From Chaetoceros tenuissimus (taxonomy: Eukaryota > Bacillariophyta > Thalassiosirophyceae > Chaetocerotales > Chaetocerotaceae), in assembly GCA_021927905.1 (NCBI GenBank), contig BLLK01000054.1, positions 1 through 64,000 on the forward strand: a DNA stretch of 64,000 nt. The letters are read 5' to 3'. The position numbers and the translations under genes were made by a program. Position 1 is the first letter of the stretch. Each line of letters opens with the position of its first letter. Shown piece by piece: positions 33,227-42,665 of the stretch. Under the pieces are notes generated by a model. The model did no database searches. It was given only the letters and a program-made list of their open reading frames with translations, and was not told the origin of the DNA.

Positions 33227-33465
33227 TGTTGGAATACAATGGTGTCGTGGAGATACTAATTTATTCTACGTATGTATGTATCTTGCATGAGGGTTCTCAT
33301 TATTGGATAGTATCTACCAATCCGATAAGGATGGCATTGTAATTCATTCTTTGTTTTTCCAAAGGCTTCGTCACTGCAGTAGAGCATCGAATACGGGATT
33401 CGACGCTCTCACAATAAGTTGATAATAAAGATAATACATTGGTAACGTTGATTATTCCGTTAGCA
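33227..33465 (+). repeat. copia E 3' LTR
   Basis: Starts TGTTGGAATAC right after a purine-rich tract. The end at GTTAGCA (33465) is tentative, because the matching 5' LTR is not in the sequence. The next five bases would be the target duplication (TCTAT). Confidence 0.5.
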
Positions 33466-33983
33466 TCTATCTAGATTCAACTTCATACCAATTCCAAAAG
33501 TACAGAATCTTCCGATTCTAAAAGTGATTGGAATCTCTTGTTGAAGTACAGACATAAGCTCAGCAGGAGTATGGTTGTCCTCAAGGCAAAGAAGTTCATC
33601 AGAGAAATGGTAGAATGCATTCTGGCGATAGTGAATTGGCACATTGAGGCATGGAAGAGAAGGAAGGAATACAGATCTCTTGTCTTTTCCAATGATCACA
33701 TCTTTCATGCCAAAAACTTGAAGGACTTTAGAGATGGAATGGAAGAAAAGGAAGGAATACAGATCTCTTGTCTTTTCCAATGATCACATCTTTCATGCCA
33801 AAAACTTGAAGGACTTTAGAGATGGAATGGAAGAAAAGGAAGGAATACGGATCTCTTGTCTTTTCCAATGATCACATCTTTCATGCCAAAAACTTGAAGG
33901 ACTTTAGAGATGGAACTAGACGAAGGACCAGAAGAAGAACAATCTCTAGAGGCAGAACGGGAAGCAGAGCATTGAGCAGACAT
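33466..33983 (-). pseudogene. gypsy-2 gag, 5' part, broken by an 88-bp triplication
   Basis: The ATG (33983-33981) follows the primer-binding-like site by only about 25 bases. The protein starts MSAQCSASRSASRDCSSSGP, continues ISKVLQVFGMKDVIIGKDKR, and, beyond the repeat, reads LNVPIHYRQNAFYHFSDEL and ELMSVLQQEIPITFRIGRF up to the copia E insertion. An 88-bp unit is present three times (33648-33911). The two extra units add 176 bp and change the frame, so the gene is dead for that reason alone. I see no zinc knuckle in this part. Confidence 0.6.
33648..33911 (+). repeat. three tandem 88-bp units
   Basis: Units start at 33648, 33736 and 33824. The last two are almost identical and the first differs at a few bases (GGCATGGAAGAGAAGG versus GGAATGGAAGAAAAGG). 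They lie within gypsy-2 gag. Confidence 0.95.
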
Positions 33984-34008
33984 AGGTTACTGGTGGGTGG
34001 GTATTTCC

Positions 34009-34026
34009 TCTTAAGATTCGGTGCCA
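34009..34026 (-). other. primer-binding-like site of gypsy-2
   Basis: On the minus strand TGGCACCGAATCTTAAG lies with no spacer after the GTGTTACA end of the 5' LTR. A TGG start at this position is the normal complement of a tRNA CCA 3' end. The tRNA was not identified. Confidence 0.7.
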
Positions 34027-34195
34027 TGTAACACATAAAAAGAGGGATGATAGTATCTTATAATTACAAGCTATTTTGAGAGATGTTTGGATATGTTGTT
34101 GGATATCTTTGATAAGAAAAATTGTTTGGAGTCTTAGAATAATGAGACTTGTCATCGGATAGACTTTGATCATGGAGCTATATTAGTCGAGAGTG
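34027..34195 (-). repeat. gypsy-2 5' LTR (right)
   Basis: Matches 22192-22362 from TGTAACAC through GGAGCTATATTAGT..GAGTG. The last five bases of its outer end are lost or mutated (GAGTGGGATG where GAGTGTTACA is expected). Substitutions between LTRs are numerous, so the insertion is old. Confidence 0.75.
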
Positions 34196-35497
34196 GGATG
34201 ATAAAGAAGAAGGGGAGAAAAGGAGGAAAAAAGAAGGAGATTCCTCATTTCCAATTACTGTAATCATTTTTTGTTCGCTTTTGTTATTTCGATTGCGGAA
34301 TTAAAAACATGGCCTCGGAACAATAGTTTGAACTCATTCTTATGATTACATAATAAGATAGATCCTAAATAAATATTTCCTGATTTCAATTTATATGTCT
34401 GGAATACTTTTGCGGATCAATTATATTTTGTTTTCGATGCATTTCTAAATAATCCAAGTATATTCAAAAAGGATTAGATTATCAGGTATATTATTGCTCT
34501 CACTTTAGCCACCGATTATCACTTCAATTTACTGTCTGCTCAAACTCCAATTGAATCAAGTCATTAAAAGTTTGCCGAAGAGACGATAGCCATCCAAATT
34601 GGTTCAAAACCATAGAAATAAAATCCAGCGATGCTCCCTGATGCAATTTGACTATTTATGACCAATAGGAATGTAAGCCACATTTCCTTGCAATAAATAG
34701 TTTTCAAGGGGATCATCTTCATCCTCCCATCCCATCGTTGAGTGCATGAGAAGATACAAACCCTTCTTTTTTCTGTATTTTATACGCCAATAATATCTTC
34801 AAGTCCATGTAAAAGAAATTTGATATATTCCTTTGTCCAATATACGTGGAACTTTCTATATTCCTCCACAAATGCATTCTCTAGCTCATCAAATCCATTC
34901 AAATCATATGAAAGAATGCATTCATATGTATTTGCCCAAACTTACATGCTACAGAATTTCACCAAACAATCCCTATTCTGCGTATTTTCATCCTCATTTA
35001 TCTCATTCCTTATCATAGATATCTAAGCCTATCATTTCTACTATCTTGGATGCTTCTTGGAGCACTCAGGGAGCGAGCGAGTGAGCGACCATATTTCTTC
35101 CTTCGCAATAGTTGCTGCTATTTTGAATCATGTTAAATCCTACATTGTATAACTCGACCCTCTTTCTTCCTATATCAACGGATAAAATCTTGATGAAATA
35201 TGTTCAATCATTGTTCAAGTATTTGAATGGAAAATAAAAGAACTATGGCGGTTTGAATCAGTGTAATGAATATGAAAATGAGAATGCATGATCGTTACGT
35301 TGAATGTACACTACTAACTGAACAATCATTAAAAATGGTCCCGCAGTGGTACAGTAGCCTAAATCAGGGCTAAATCAGTCCATTTTTAACAGCTAATTTC
35401 TCAAAAAGCCAAAAGGGGATGATCAATAGTTCTGATAATTAGATTAGGTAATAGTTTGAAGATTTTTTTGAAAAGATGGATCTAATACATTGTCATT
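34196..35497. other. 1.3 kb without recognisable gene
   Basis: AT-rich sequence between the gypsy-2 and copia A elements. Short open frames (for example 34742-35026, plus) have no motif. A small imperfect palindrome with TTAAAAATGG and CCATTTTTAA arms lies at about 35330-35392. I see nothing else. Confidence 0.6.
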
Positions 35498-38053
35498 GAA
35501 CTCGTTGGAAAATGACTCGTGGCTGACTACGAAAATGCTATTGAAGCGTTGTAGAGTCGTAGTGTAGATCAGTCTATGTAGATGTTTTAGAAACGGGTTG
35601 TTTCTTTTTAATGAGCTTTGCTCATTAATACCTTTCATGAATCTTACGTTATGCTTCTTCACCGCTTCTGCATACGTGGAACGTTTACTTTCAGCGATCC
35701 TCGATGCCTGTGACGTCACCGAATCGTCAACCTTGTCGTCGTCATTTTCCCTATTTCCAACGCGCTCCTCGAGATCGTTGTACTTGTGATAGAGCTCGCT
35801 CATATGTGTCCATCCCATTAATGCTGCTCTAAAATTCTTAAACAATGACTCTTGCACCGGTTTTGACATAAAGTCTGCTAACATTTCCTCAGTTGGACAA
35901 TACACCACTTCAATGTCCCCATTCTTTATCCTGTTAGTGACCCAGAAGTATTTGATCACTATGTGCTTGCTGTTCCATGTACACAAATCTCGTCCATTCT
36001 TCAGGAGTTTGATTTCTGACTCATTATCCTTTGCAATGTAATTTTTGAGTTTGTATCCTAACTCTCCCATTAGCATTTCAAAGTAGATGTTCTTTGGCAT
36101 ATACTCACTTGTGCCGACATGCTCCGTTTTGGTGGAACTGCGTGTATTCATTTTCTGCTTTGTGGATTTAGTGTCCACTAATCCTGTACCAAACGATATC
36201 AATCCTCCTGTATGTCCTTGCATGTCCCTGTGAACAGCATGTGCTGAATCAACCATTGTCAGCATTTTGTGCAAACTATCTGCTCCAATTACTCTTTTGT
36301 CGTTCAAAGTGGTTTTAATGAAGCTCATCAGTCTCATAAGCTTATGCCAATCATCCTTGTTGGGTTCATGGACCCTCGTCATTAGAAAACTGTTTGTCGA
36401 CTCTAGGTCCAGTCTTGTTCTCTTCATAGCCCAAGCCACCTTCATTACATACTTTAACATCATGTCAGCCTTGTCTTGTGATAGCTTCGGTGAATCTTCC
36501 CTGACTTTAAACAGCCAATTGCTACCAGGTGTCGAATACGTTCTATTCAATGTTTTTCCAATCTCTTCCTCAAAGTCTTTTACCATGCCTAAAAGATACT
36601 CAATGGTATCCATCAACAGTTTTCCATTGTCTCTAAATTCCAAGTTGATTCCTAAAAAGTCTAACTTCTTTCCTCTTTGAATAGTCAGTCCAGGGAACTC
36701 CTCTTCAATTCTTGAGAGCAATCCAGTTATTACGTCTTCTTTCATGTGTCCAACAATGTTGTCATCTACGTACCAACTGATGGTACAGGGTTTGCCATCA
36801 ATGTATTTTTGTGCTATGCACTTGTCTATTTTGTTGATTTCGAATCCTTCCTCCTTCAAAACAGTCAAGTAAAGCTCATACCATAGAAGTGCAGACTCAA
36901 TCATTCCATACAATGCCTTCAGTATTTGCACGTAAAGCACTTTCTTTCCATTCTCGTATCGCACATCTTCTTTAAACTCAGGGTTTACATCTACCATGAT
37001 ATCCACAAACTGGCCCTCGATCTTCAGTAGTACAAACTTATCCGGGGGTAGATCAGCATGTAAGTATGCACCTGGTACATTGAAGACTGCTACATCCCTC
37101 TTTTCATGTGCAAATACCACTAATAAGGCCATGAGTGATTCTACAGCTAGAGTGGCTGATGAGGCATCTTCTCTTGGTACAAACTTCCTATGTTTACTAC
37201 CATCTGCGCATGTTCTACCTTTTATCTTCCCATCACGCTTCTCCTTGATCAAGTTAATTGCTCTGAGTGCACATTTCTTATCTTCGTCAGTTAAGTCCTC
37301 ATACTTCACCCTTCCTACTACTGCCATATCGTTCAACTGCTTGTATTCCTTGAATAGCGCTGCAACGGCACACTCCTTGAACAACTCTATTCCTTTGGAT
37401 GCATGCATTTGGTTGAAACACATTTCGTCAAACATATGATTCACTACCGTAGAGTTCATTTGTCTCGTAGTGGTATGGGTAAGAGGTTTCTTGAGGTTCA
37501 TGAACTGGAAACCGTTCCCGTAGCTTTTTCCACTTGTGCTACCAATGTTACCTAATGGGTCAGAAGGCTGTCTACGTTCCCTTTTTGACTGTCTATTTGG
37601 TTCACTGTCAAAATCCTCGCTCCTTAGTTCTTGCTGAGTATCCTCGCTCCTTGATTCTTGCAGATCATCTTCCGGCTGTGTCTCATTATTCTCATCTTCA
37701 TTCTCCATGTCGCTCCTTAGTTCTTCACCTGACTGCATGTTATTGGTAGATTGAGCATCTTCTTCTACTGCTGGATCGATTGTAATATTCGGTTCATCGT
37801 CGTCTTCCACATCTGACGCAATTCCATTGTCGTCATCATTACCATTTTGGAATTCATTAGCTTGTTCAACTTCATTTTCATCCTCTTCGTCCTCAGACTC
37901 CCAATTTTCATCTGATTCATCATCCAAAGGTTCAAAACTCTCTTCAGAGTCATAGGAAGAGCTGCCATCCTCAGTTTCGTCGTTGTAAAGATCTTCGTCA
38001 CTGATGGACTCATTGTCTGGGGTATACGATTCATCGTCAGATTCTATAGACAT
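35444..38053 (-). CDS. copia A reverse transcriptase-RNase H, open
   Basis: An 869-residue open frame. An acidic N-terminal spacer (about 1-150, Asp/Glu/Ser-rich) precedes the RT: VAVFNVPGAYLHADLP (palm), LKALYGMIESALLWYELY and CTISWYVDDNIVGHM, with YVDD intact. RNase H has MVDSAHAVHRDMQGHTGGLI (Asp) and MNTRSSTKTEHVGTSEYMP (Glu), ending at ADFMSKPVQ and ALMGWTH. The last ~100 residues are encoded in the LTR and flank and are probably incidental. Upstream integrase coding ends in another frame at 38060, so the polyprotein is broken there. It is copia by domain order. Confidence 0.8.
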   Translation of the reverse strand: MSIESDDESYTPDNESISDEDLYNDETEDGSSSYDSEESFEPLDDESDENWESEDEEDENEVEQANEFQNGNDDDNGIASDVEDDDEPNITIDPAVEEDAQSTNNMQSGEELRSDMENEDENNETQPEDDLQESRSEDTQQELRSEDFDSEPNRQSKRERRQPSDPLGNIGSTSGKSYGNGFQFMNLKKPLTHTTTRQMNSTVVNHMFDEMCFNQMHASKGIELFKECAVAALFKEYKQLNDMAVVGRVKYEDLTDEDKKCALRAINLIKEKRDGKIKGRTCADGSKHRKFVPREDASSATLAVESLMALLVVFAHEKRDVAVFNVPGAYLHADLPPDKFVLLKIEGQFVDIMVDVNPEFKEDVRYENGKKVLYVQILKALYGMIESALLWYELYLTVLKEEGFEINKIDKCIAQKYIDGKPCTISWYVDDNIVGHMKEDVITGLLSRIEEEFPGLTIQRGKKLDFLGINLEFRDNGKLLMDTIEYLLGMVKDFEEEIGKTLNRTYSTPGSNWLFKVREDSPKLSQDKADMMLKYVMKVAWAMKRTRLDLESTNSFLMTRVHEPNKDDWHKLMRLMSFIKTTLNDKRVIGADSLHKMLTMVDSAHAVHRDMQGHTGGLISFGTGLVDTKSTKQKMNTRSSTKTEHVGTSEYMPKNIYFEMLMGELGYKLKNYIAKDNESEIKLLKNGRDLCTWNSKHIVIKYFWVTNRIKNGDIEVVYCPTEEMLADFMSKPVQESLFKNFRAALMGWTHMSELYHKYNDLEERVGNRENDDDKVDDSVTSQASRIAESKRSTYAEAVKKHNVRFMKGINEQSSLKRNNPFLKHLHRLIYTTTLQRFNSIFVVSHESFSNEFNDNVLDPSFQKNLQTIT
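35503..35762 (-). repeat. copia A 3' LTR (left)
   Basis: 260 bp with inverted ends CGTTGGAAA/TTTCCAACG. It contains the palindrome TGACGTCA (35711-35718), a consensus bZIP/CRE site also present in the other LTR. The pol reading frame runs through the whole LTR and out at 35444. Confidence 0.9.
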
Positions 38054-38059
38054 ATTACC

Positions 38060-39341
38060 TCAAGGGATAATGTCCAGCTTTGGAAAACCTTCTTCATCCA
38101 AGTACTCGGCGTGTTGTTGTTCTGCTAGCTCATGTACTCTATCTATTACTTCCTGAGTGGTTGCCAGTCTGGTCCATTTGAAGCCATGGATGCGGTTTCC
38201 AGTTTTGAGTGACATGAAATAATATCCACCTTGGTTGTTTGATGGTCTCAACGCAATTGCTCTAGCAGCTCTTGGTGTCTTTTCGTTAGTCATCGTTCTG
38301 TAAACAATGCAGTAGTTCAAAAAAGATGCCTTCAAAGTGCCCATATCAACTGGACCATTCCCTCTTACAATAGTACCTGGACTCATGTTCTTAGAGATTC
38401 CATTTTTTCTCACATAGTGGTTGAGCCACTTTATGATATCGACTAAGATCTCATCTATCACAAGTTTTGGTACTTGTTTGAAAGGACTACCATGCCAGTA
38501 GCAACGTTGTCTCTCTTTGACAACTCTAATCTCTCTTTCAATGTATGGATTATGTTCTCCAGCTGAGCATGTTTCTAGTGCTGCATCAATCTTTCCTTCA
38601 AGTTTCTCAAATTCATTATCACCGAAGACGTATTCTATCTCGAAACCTCTGTCTTTGTGTATTGCAATAACCCTATTGACTGCTTCTATGACTTCCTTAG
38701 TCGGTCTGGAGTACGTGATTTTTCCATTGGCATTTTTTCGTCAAATGTTGAATGTCATTATCGCCAGGAAGAGAATCTTTCGTGTCCTGATGAGTAGGTA
38801 TGGTGCATTATCCAAAAAGAAGAAGTCTATGTCCAGTATATCACATTTGTGGTGTTCTAATAATGGTGCAGGTAGAGGAATTCTTTTTGGTGGTGCAAAA
38901 ATCTGACCCTTAGTCCTTGTCATCTTTCCCATGAGTAGTGGCTCTGCCATGCCACCATGAATTGCTGCAGCTCTTGTTACATCGTCCGGTGTGACAGGAG
39001 CATTGATGAAAGCTTGTCCTTTTCCTGAGAGTGCCTCCTTGAACTGTTGGTCAGAAGGCCACCCTACTTGTCCTTGTAGTTCACGTGCTTTTTCCGCTCC
39101 TTCGATTTCCTGGCGACTAAAATATTCCTTATTCTTAGAAACAGTGGAGAAGAAAGATGTGTGTGTGTCAGGTAAAAGAGGTTCTAGTTTATCTGCTGAA
39201 GTATCAAAACCATAAAGTCCATTAGCCAGTCTTTTGAAACGCATGCCTTCAGTCTCCGTTACATGCACAACAAAGTAATCGTCATTCCGAGAGTCAAAAG
39301 TAACAGAATAGTTGTCAACGACATCGCAAAAACCTAGGATG
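38060..39341 (-). pseudogene. copia A integrase region
   Basis: Pieces in three frames. 39472 to 38741 has the pre-integrase part (RLANGLYGFDTS, VGWPSDQQFKEAL) and LLEHHKCDILDIDFFFLDN, which holds the first catalytic Asp. About 38740-38462 reads VFGDNEFEKLE (second Asp) and AGEHNPYIEREIRVVKERQR (Glu). 38461 to 38060 is the C-terminal part (LNHYVRKNGISKNMSPGTIV and NQGGYYFMSLKTGNRIHGFK). All three catalytic residues can be seen, but frameshifts separate them. The GDNEFE and GEHNPYIER phrases are typical of copia integrases in diatoms (family knowledge). Confidence 0.75.
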
Positions 39342-40677
39342 TTTGCCAAAGAATTGGAGTTTACATACGCCTTGATTTTTGGTAGCACTTTCACATTTCC
39401 GCTTTTCGTGTAGTCCAAAGATCCACCATTGCTGTAAGCTCTAATACCGGCACACACACATATCTTAACCACCTGTTCAAAGTTGAAGAAGGATGAGAAG
39501 GTCGAGCCAGTATCGATAATGATAAGTGTTGGCGAAAGAAAACTCTTGTTTCTTGCGTAAAAAGATAGGAATACTTGGATAAATTGATACTCACGGTTGC
39601 CATCGCCATTATTGGGGCAAACATTACCGAAATGTCCATGTTGGTTACAACAATAGCATTGAATCTGCTCTTAGCACTCCATTCGTACCAGCAACTGGTT
39701 GGCACTGCATGAAGCTTAAGCCACTTCCATTATTCTGAGTATTACCATTCTGTCTGTTGTTGTTGTTTGGACCATTATTTGTGCCTGACCAGTGTTGCAA
39801 CATATGAATCGCTGACAAGAGATCAGTAGGGTACTTATCCTCTGCCAAAAGAAGGCTGTTACTCAAGTATTTCCATATCTCTCCATACCGCTTTGGTTCT
39901 GGGAAGCTCCGTATGGTCTAAGATATCAACATCCGCCTGGTTTACTAGTTCCTGAAGGTTGATGATCCCATTGTAATATTCTCTGGTTGCCTTGTCTGAA
40001 CTTGTACAGATTTTTAATTGAGCAGAATGCAGTGTGAAAATCATTGGATGAAGCTGTTACCCTGTGGACGATCCTCTTGATTGTCTTCAGCAGCCAGATA
40101 CTATCAAAGGCTTCAGCCTTATCCTCATAGTCGTGCTCCGCTCGGATATCAGCGACTAGTGCTTTTGTGCATTGACCAATAATTATCCCCCACAAAGTAG
40201 TCATGTTCGATGTGGTAACATCCATCTTCTTACTAAAGATGGCCATCTGGGACGACTGGTACAGTTTTACCGCTGCCAACTTATCAGCATTATCTGCCTC
40301 CCGCTTCACTTTCTCGACGTCCGTCTCTGTTGCAGTTGCCTCTGCTAATGTGACCAATTTTTCCATACAACGAGTCAAAGTCTGGAGCTCATCGCTCAAG
40401 AAGTTATTTGGGTCCTCAAGTTCCACAATGCCCCTGGCAATTGGTGCTGGTTGTTTGAAATTGCGTAGCACATAATTCTCAAGCTCCTTCAAGAAGTGGG
40501 TAGTGTTCTGGGTCCAAGCTTCCTTGCGAGTCCCTAGTACTGGTAGGCTTGCTTCCTTGCCTTTGAAGTTCCTTAGTGCATTATTGTTGTTCCTGTTCCA
40601 ATCCCTAACCGGGATGCGTGTCGGTGGCTGCCTCTCATCGCCTGATGAAGGAGCTGGAGCTGGTGCTGGTGCTGGTA
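39342..40677 (-). pseudogene. copia A gag and protease start, left duplicate
   Basis: The same segment as 49408-50743; I noticed two base differences (near 40154 and 40161). It encodes most of gag, the zinc knuckle CYCCNQHGHFGNVC (about 39630, C-x2-C-x4-H-x4-C) and the protease start IIDTGSTFSSFF (about 39510). A frameshift near 40050 splits gag. At 40677 the gag text stops in the Ala-Pro repeat and retrotransposon copy 3 begins. On its left it continues into the integrase, so this copy belongs to the 3' half of copia A. Confidence 0.8.
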
Positions 40678-40678
40678 A

Positions 40679-42388
40679 GTGCATGAGCATGCTTGCTGCG
40701 ACTGTGATGTTATTCTAGTGATTTAGTGCTGAGTCTGATGCAAAGAGCAGAGGTGATGAGTATCTATGGAATACTCTTTGGATGATGTCATTGCGAGGTC
40801 TTGATGTACTGAGTGGAAGTCAATGTTGAGATTGGAATTGTCGCAGCGATATATGGGGGGACTTTTCCCAAGTAGGATAGTCTTTGTTATTGAATAGAAG
40901 TCTAGGTTGGAAAGGAGTTGTTGCCAATGGCGTTTCATTGAGGAAAGTTAATGGATCGGTGTATGATTGATGTGTGTCCATTCGGAGTTGGAGGTAGTGA
41001 GAGAGGTGGTTATATTGTGCAGCCGTTCGAATGGTTAAACGTCTGCTGGCTGGAGACATTTCTGGCTGAGTGCGTATGTTTGATCTGATATGGTGTGGAG
41101 AGGCATTCCGAAAATGCCTTAGGATTGTGATATGGTGACCTAGGTCCATGATATAAGTTAGAGATAGTAAGTAGGTGGCTACGATATAGGTCTGATGTAC
41201 TGGAGTATTTTGTGTTGTTTTCATTTAGTAGATTGTTTAATGGCGACAGATTATTCTTTGTTGATGGAGCTGGGTACCCAAATTCACTAGTGGCTGAGTC
41301 TTCTTGGTGCAAGATAGAGATAGCGTTGTTAAGAATTGGGAACTCTGTAGGCTGGAGGAAAATGCCAAGTAGTGCCAATTGATCTATTGCATGTGGAAGT
41401 AGATTCATCGGATTTGATGTCGTGGATGTGATGGTGATTTTATGTAGCATTGCTCGCATTCTTGTTTGGAGAAGACTGGATATTGCTGGATTTGGAGTAT
41501 TCAGGGAGACAAATAGTTCTCTCGCCATTGCTATGGCTAGTTGGATGGTAAGGGAGCCTTTGAAGTTTTGGCCAAGGATCCCTTTTGGAAGGAAGATGTT
41601 GTGAAACGTGTCAGCTGGCAATCAGAGTTTGTAGGCCTTTGTGGCAAATTTATAGAGTGTGATGTGATCATCTTTTATTGCATCCTTGAGACAGTAAGAC
41701 ATTGCTAGTGTGTTGAATCCAAGTGTGGAGGTAACTAGGGTGACAAATTGTGACGTGAAGGTATCTGGGGTGAGGAATCTACTCTGGAAGGATTTACACG
41801 CTACATGCATCTTTGAGAAGTGTTTAGAATAGTTTAGATTCGTGTGTCCGTTCCGATTGCTGTATGTGCCAAATTGTCTCATTAGGGAGGTATCAGAGAG
41901 TGCTGCCATGTTATCAGTCGGAATTCTCTCTTTCCTTACTGTTTTTGTGAGATGATGCCAGGAAATGTAGAAGAATTGCTGAACAGGGGTATCTTTATTG
42001 AGATTGTATATTCATATATGACTTTTCTTAGCATTGATACTGAGTTTAGTGACTATGGAGACAACATTAGACATGTGAACGTCTCTGTCTATGTAATCAT
42101 TCAGAGCTTGGAGTGTTTTAGCAGTGATGTATGCTGATGAATCATTGCAGAAAGAGTGTTTATCAAGAGTTGCTGAGTAATTATATTTTATATCATATGG
42201 ATGTAAAATTTCAGGTGTATGCCCTGGTGGTTGAGAATATGATTGCAGCAGTATTGTCCACAGTGCAGCACTCAGCCACGCAACAGCATTGGCAATGGCA
42301 CATGATAGTGCAGAGCCTTGTCAAATTCCACAGTAGAAAGACGTTTTGACTGGGCCATACGGAATGGTTGTGAGAACTGTGACATTGT
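40679..42388 (-). mobile_element. CCTAAA-tailed retrotransposon, copy 3 (5'- and 3'-truncated)
   Basis: Matches 46329-48038 with a constant offset of 5650 bp; I saw one base difference (near 42250). On the minus strand it starts inside the RT just before the GI-stop-QG segment and ends, without the 3' UTR, at the copia A gag. The (CCTAAA)n tail of copy 2 joins directly to its 5' end. Frames inside read as in copy 2: RT end, MAALSDTSLMRQFGTYSNRN and MPADTFHNIFLPKGILGQNF. The same stops are present as in copy 2, so they predate the duplication. Confidence 0.85.
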
Positions 42389-42428
42389 TTTAGGTTTAGG
42401 TTTAGGTTTAGGTTTAGGTTTAGGTTTA
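42388..42428 (-). repeat. (CCTAAA)n telomere-like tail of copy 2
   Basis: Nearly seven units (TTTAGG on the plus strand) between the 3' end motif of copy 2 and the truncated 5' end of copy 3. Confidence 0.9.
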
Positions 42429-42665
42429 TCTTTCTAGTTTACCTTGAACGTACTATCACTGGTCACGCTATCACACTGATATTTCAGGCAGCGCTATCAG
42501 GTGTTATCACAGCATGCTGCAGGACCGAGATCACATAGGAACTTCCTTTAAAGCGTGATCATGATTACAGATGGAGCTGATCCTCCTATCTGTAACCCGA
42601 TATTTTCCTAGACGCTCTCGCAGGGAGCATCCAGGGGAGGGGATCCTCCTTGAGTGATTTTTTAC
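42429..42665 (-). promoter_or_regulatory. structured 3' UTR of retrotransposon copy 2
   Basis: Hairpin I at 42607-42635 (CCTGGATGCTC pairs with GAGCGTCTAGG), hairpin II at 42563-42597 (GTTACAGAT with ATCTGTAAT, extended by AGGAG/CTCC) and stem III from GCAGC/GCTGC (42487-42520). They correspond to the stems in copy 1 (4124-4333), with base changes on both sides of stems. TAAACTAGAAAGATA lies at 42427-42441 next to the tail, as in copy 1. The block TGATCTCGGTCC and CGCTGCCTGAAATATC is also conserved. Confidence 0.7.

Larger units (their letters stand above)
28167..33465 (+). mobile_element. nested copia retrotransposon (copia E) inside gypsy-2
   Basis: gag with two zinc knuckles, a pre-integrase/integrase region, RT and RNase H lie in copia order (IN before RT) on the plus strand. 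The 3' LTR begins with TGTTGGAATAC after a purine-rich GGATTTGGGGAAGA. The 5' LTR is lost in the gap. The host gypsy-2 gag resumes at about 33466. The catalytic Asp pair of the RT is altered and stops are present, so it is inactive. Confidence 0.8.
22192..34195 (-). mobile_element. Ty3/gypsy retrotransposon (gypsy-2) with nested copia element
   Basis: The two LTRs (22192-22362 and 34027-34195) are direct repeats starting TGTAACACATAAAA. On the minus strand the order is 5' LTR (right), a primer-binding-like TGGCACCGAATC directly beside it, gag from ATG at 33983, [nested copia 28.1-33.5 kb], gag/protease remainder (28066 to 27743), RT (27742), RNase H, integrase ending near 22745, a purine-rich tract (AAAGGGAAACCGA) and the 3' LTR. 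This order and polarity are Ty3/gypsy. The gap at 28067-28166 hides one junction of the nested element. Confidence 0.85.

Noticed and set aside
33648-33911. CRISPR array
   Set aside because: Units are contiguous 88-bp tandem copies without spacers, in a eukaryotic retroelement.
35330-35392. Small palindrome TTAAAAATGG..CCATTTTTAA as a terminator or MITE
   Set aside because: Too short and AT-rich to distinguish from chance, with no gene ending beside it.
40203-40475. Plus-strand open frames over copia A gag and similar frames over other elements
   Set aside because: They are antisense shadows of the minus-strand genes, with Ser/Ala/Leu-rich composition and no motifs.
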